From assembly GCA_039934635.1 (NCBI GenBank), contig JBDTLT010000071.1, forward strand, positions 1 to 23,378: a DNA stretch of 23,378 bases, given 5' to 3'. A program made the position numbers and the translations under genes. The notes under the pieces were generated by a model that made no database searches, was not told the DNA's origin, and saw only the letters and a list, made by a program, of their open reading frames with translations. Each line of letters starts with the position of its first letter. Positions within the stretch are counted from its first letter, which is position 1. Source of the DNA: DATLFA01 sp039934635. Lineage in GTDB: Bacteria > Actinomycetota > Acidimicrobiia > Acidimicrobiales > WLNW01. Below are positions 21,757 to 23,378 of this stretch, one piece after another.

Positions 21757-22308
21757 ATGGCGCGTGTCCCCTATATCGGTCCCGAGCAGGTGGCGGAGCA
21801 ATACCGCAGCCTGGTGGCCCGACCGGCCAACCTGTTCAAGGCCCTGGGCAACAGTCCCGAAGGCTTGCACAGCTTCGGCCGCCTCGGTGGTTTCATCCGC
21901 CACGACAGCACGTTGGATCACCGTCTGCGCGAATTGGCGATCCTGCAGGTCGGCTACCAGACCCGCACTGCCTACGAATGGACCCACCACATCAAACTGG
22001 CGATGGCCGAATTCGGCGTGTCGGCCGAGGACATTCGCGACATCGCCGCCGAGACCGATGGTCGACCGAACGCGCTGGCGCCCTTCGACCGGGTCGTGTT
22101 GCGGGCAGCCCGCGAAATGACGAGCAGCCTCGCGATCACCGATGCCACATGGGCCGAGTTGTCACGCGAGTTGTCGCCCGAGCATCTCGTCGATCTGGTA
22201 CTGACGATCGGCTACTACAACCTCGTCGTGCGCGTGTTGCAGACGCTGCAGGTCGACGTCGAAGCGGACTACGACCAGTACCTCGCCGAGTTTCCTCTCC
22301 CCCAGTGA
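21757..22308 (+). CDS. Carboxymuconolactone decarboxylase-like (CMD) family protein
   Basis: A 183-residue all-alpha protein of the CMD/AhpD superfamily. Its central segment, LRELAILQVGYQTRTAYEWTHH, retains the Glu, Tyr-Glu-Trp and His positions of decarboxylase-type members, but the CxxC of AhpD peroxidase-type members is missing (RTAY at the place of the cysteines). So it is not a thiol peroxidase. Many such proteins are found beside ring- or acid-degrading operons and have no proven reaction. ATG 21757 was chosen because the family begins MARVPY; TTG 21727 would extend it by ten residues. It is divergent from marR and 32 bases upstream of the ACMSD-like gene. Confidence 0.85.
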   Translation: MARVPYIGPEQVAEQYRSLVARPANLFKALGNSPEGLHSFGRLGGFIRHDSTLDHRLRELAILQVGYQTRTAYEWTHHIKLAMAEFGVSAEDIRDIAAETDGRPNALAPFDRVVLRAAREMTSSLAITDATWAELSRELSPEHLVDLVLTIGYYNLVVRVLQTLQVDVEADYDQYLAEFPLPQ

Positions 22309-22340
22309 TCGTGACGTCAGAGCGAAGGAATGAGTACACG

Positions 22341-23312
22341 ATGACCATCGACGGCTCCGTCTGCATCGATACCCACAGCCATTGGATGCCGCGCGTGCAT
22401 CTCGAAGCGGTACACGACCTGCTGCGCGAACAACCAGCGCTCCTCCGCGACTATGGCGGCATGCTGTCCACGGCGGAAAGACCCGATGCGCCACTGGTCG
22501 CGCTCGAGGGCCGTATCGCAGAGATGGACGCGTGCGGTGTCGACATCTCGGTCATCTCTCTGCCCCCACCCGCCGCTGCATTCGGGCCGACGGCCACCGC
22601 CCGTCGAGTCGCCGCGGCCGCGAACGACGCGATGCTGGCCGCCGCCGAGCGCTACCCCGGTCGATTCTCGATCTTGCTCGCCCTCCCGCTCCCCGATATC
22701 GAAGGCAGCCTGGCCGAGCTCGATCGTGTGTCATCGCATCCGCTGGCGCAAGGTGTCAGTGCGCTCACCAACGCCGAAACGTGGACGCTCGACGAGCCAC
22801 AGTTCGAAGCCGTGTGGGCGCGCGCCGCGCAAAGTCGGCTGCCGTTGGTATTACATCCCGCGTTCGACTGCCGGCCCGCCAAGTTCACCGATTGGACCAT
22901 CGGCGGCAGCCTGCATGCGGTGATGAGCAGCAGCCTCGGTATCGCGCGGCTCGTGATGTCAGGCATGCTCGACCGGGTACCCACGCTCGACATCGTCGTG
23001 CCCCACCTGGGCGGAACGATCCCCTACCTCGCGCAGCGCTTCGTCGACATGGGCCGAGGCGATGCCGAACACGACATGGCCCACTACCTCCGGCACCGCC
23101 TGTATCTCGACACCTGCTCGTACCATCCCCCGGCGTTCCGGTGCGCGCTCGACACCGTGGGCGCGGACCGCATCGTGCTCGGTACCGACTATCCGTTTCG
23201 CGGGTCCCTCGAGCGCGCCGTCGACGACGTCATCGAGAACGCGCCCACTGCCGAAGCCCGCGCCGCCATTCTCGGTCAAACTGCGTCGCAGTGGTTCAGC
23301 GGTGGGTCGTGA
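22341..23312 (+). CDS. Amidohydrolase 2 family (ACMSD/gamma-resorcylate decarboxylase-like)
   Basis: A 323-residue TIM-barrel metal enzyme. Metal-binding HxH is at 12-14 (DTHSHW), further His at 172 (LVLHPAF) and 222 (PHLGG), and Asp283 in LGTDYPF. Its length and motif set match the amidohydrolase-2 family, which includes 2-amino-3-carboxymuconate-6-semialdehyde decarboxylase (ACMSD), resorcylate decarboxylases and hydrolases of lactones or beta-diketones. These are zinc-dependent and cytoplasmic. GAAGGA (22324-22329) lies 11 bases before ATG 22341, slightly far. It follows the CMD-like gene after 32 bases and probably forms an operon with it. It is a plausible partner of the marR-controlled pathway, either decarboxylating or hydrolysing an intermediate. 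Confidence 0.9.
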   Translation: MTIDGSVCIDTHSHWMPRVHLEAVHDLLREQPALLRDYGGMLSTAERPDAPLVALEGRIAEMDACGVDISVISLPPPAAAFGPTATARRVAAAANDAMLAAAERYPGRFSILLALPLPDIEGSLAELDRVSSHPLAQGVSALTNAETWTLDEPQFEAVWARAAQSRLPLVLHPAFDCRPAKFTDWTIGGSLHAVMSSSLGIARLVMSGMLDRVPTLDIVVPHLGGTIPYLAQRFVDMGRGDAEHDMAHYLRHRLYLDTCSYHPPAFRCALDTVGADRIVLGTDYPFRGSLERAVDDVIENAPTAEARAAILGQTASQWFSGGS

Positions 23313-23330
23313 TCGGGCGCGACAGTCGAG

Positions 23331-23378
23331 CTATCGAAAGCGACGGAAGAACGCTCGAACGTCGTCCACGAGCAACTC
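23331..23378 (-). CDS. Possible C-terminal end of a convergent gene (partial)
   Basis: The last 48 bases read on the minus strand as an uninterrupted frame ending at a TAG (23333-23331), with the tail ELLVDDVRAFFRRFR. Its amphipathic helical character (DDVRAFF) resembles the end of an alpha/beta hydrolase or similar enzyme. Only 15 codons are visible, so the family cannot be assigned, and the open frame may be chance. Confidence 0.35.
   Translation of the reverse strand, partial: ELLVDDVRAFFRRFR

Noticed and set aside
21720..22340. N-terminal extension of the ACMSD-like frame (to 530 codons)
   Set aside because: Out-of-frame reading across the CMD-like gene; the true start is ATG 22341.
22330..22344. 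Four-codon leader-like ORF overlapping the ACMSD-like start
   Set aside because: ATG AGT ACA CGA TGA is out of frame and very short; could be chance next to the ribosome site.
1..23378. CRISPR arrays, tRNA/rRNA genes, insertion sequences, attachment sites, riboswitches
   Set aside because: No regularly spaced 20-40 bp repeats beyond the three degenerate units at 3806-3896; no transposase or integrase motif in any frame; no RNA-gene signature recognised by reading.

Overview
The window is a high-GC, densely packed chromosomal segment with leaderless or weakly led genes, many 4-base ATGA/GTGA stop-start overlaps, ECF sigma, MerR, MarR, IclR and ArsR regulators, and many CoA-dependent and small-molecule catabolic enzymes. 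This points to an actinobacterium, perhaps of the Acidimicrobiia type. That placement is inferred from gene style and composition; there is no rRNA or other marker here. I see no tRNA, rRNA, CRISPR array, transposase or phage gene.

Left part (1-4.8 kb): a truncated enoyl-CoA hydratase and a zinc-ribbon protein (minus strand), a small GNAT, a cupin, an ArsR regulator coupled to a 59-codon ORF, a divergent YbaK-type deacylase, an ABM-domain protein, a strong hairpin terminator and a CspA-type cold-shock gene. Three degenerate tandem 29-bp repeats lie between the cold-shock gene and an IclR-type regulator.

Middle part (4.8-11.1 kb): the IclR-type gene is divergent from an amidohydrolase-P450 pair that overlaps by ATGA. 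The shared promoter region carries a perfect 9-6-9 inverted repeat placed exactly over the regulator's own -10/-35 spacer. Then come a VOC protein and an SDR (minus strand), and a 577-residue fusion of a SnoaL-like domain with an APH/ACAD10-type kinase fold whose catalytic loop is unusual.

Right part (11.2-21.7 kb): eleven consecutive minus-strand genes. Read in the direction of transcription, they start with a compact six-gene catabolic unit (marR, MFS exporter, acyl-CoA dehydrogenase, family III CoA-transferase, NTF2-like protein, MmgE/PrpD) with a MarR-type operator at the first start codon. Next is merR-VOC with its own 19-bp-spacer MerR-type promoter embedded at the prpD stop codon. Then comes a secreted protein with two duplicated 'GWA' domains, and finally an ECF sigma factor overlapping a membrane protein with extracytoplasmic helical repeats. 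Divergent from marR, on the plus strand, are a carboxymuconolactone-decarboxylase-like protein and an ACMSD-type amidohydrolase.

Together the genes suggest catabolism of one or more organic acids or ring/lipid compounds: CoA activation by transfer, alpha-beta dehydrogenation, hydration, amide or C-C hydrolysis and export, each block with its own local regulator. Substrates cannot be read from the sequence. The best candidate for an undescribed system is the marR-to-prpD operon with its divergent decarboxylase/amidohydrolase pair.
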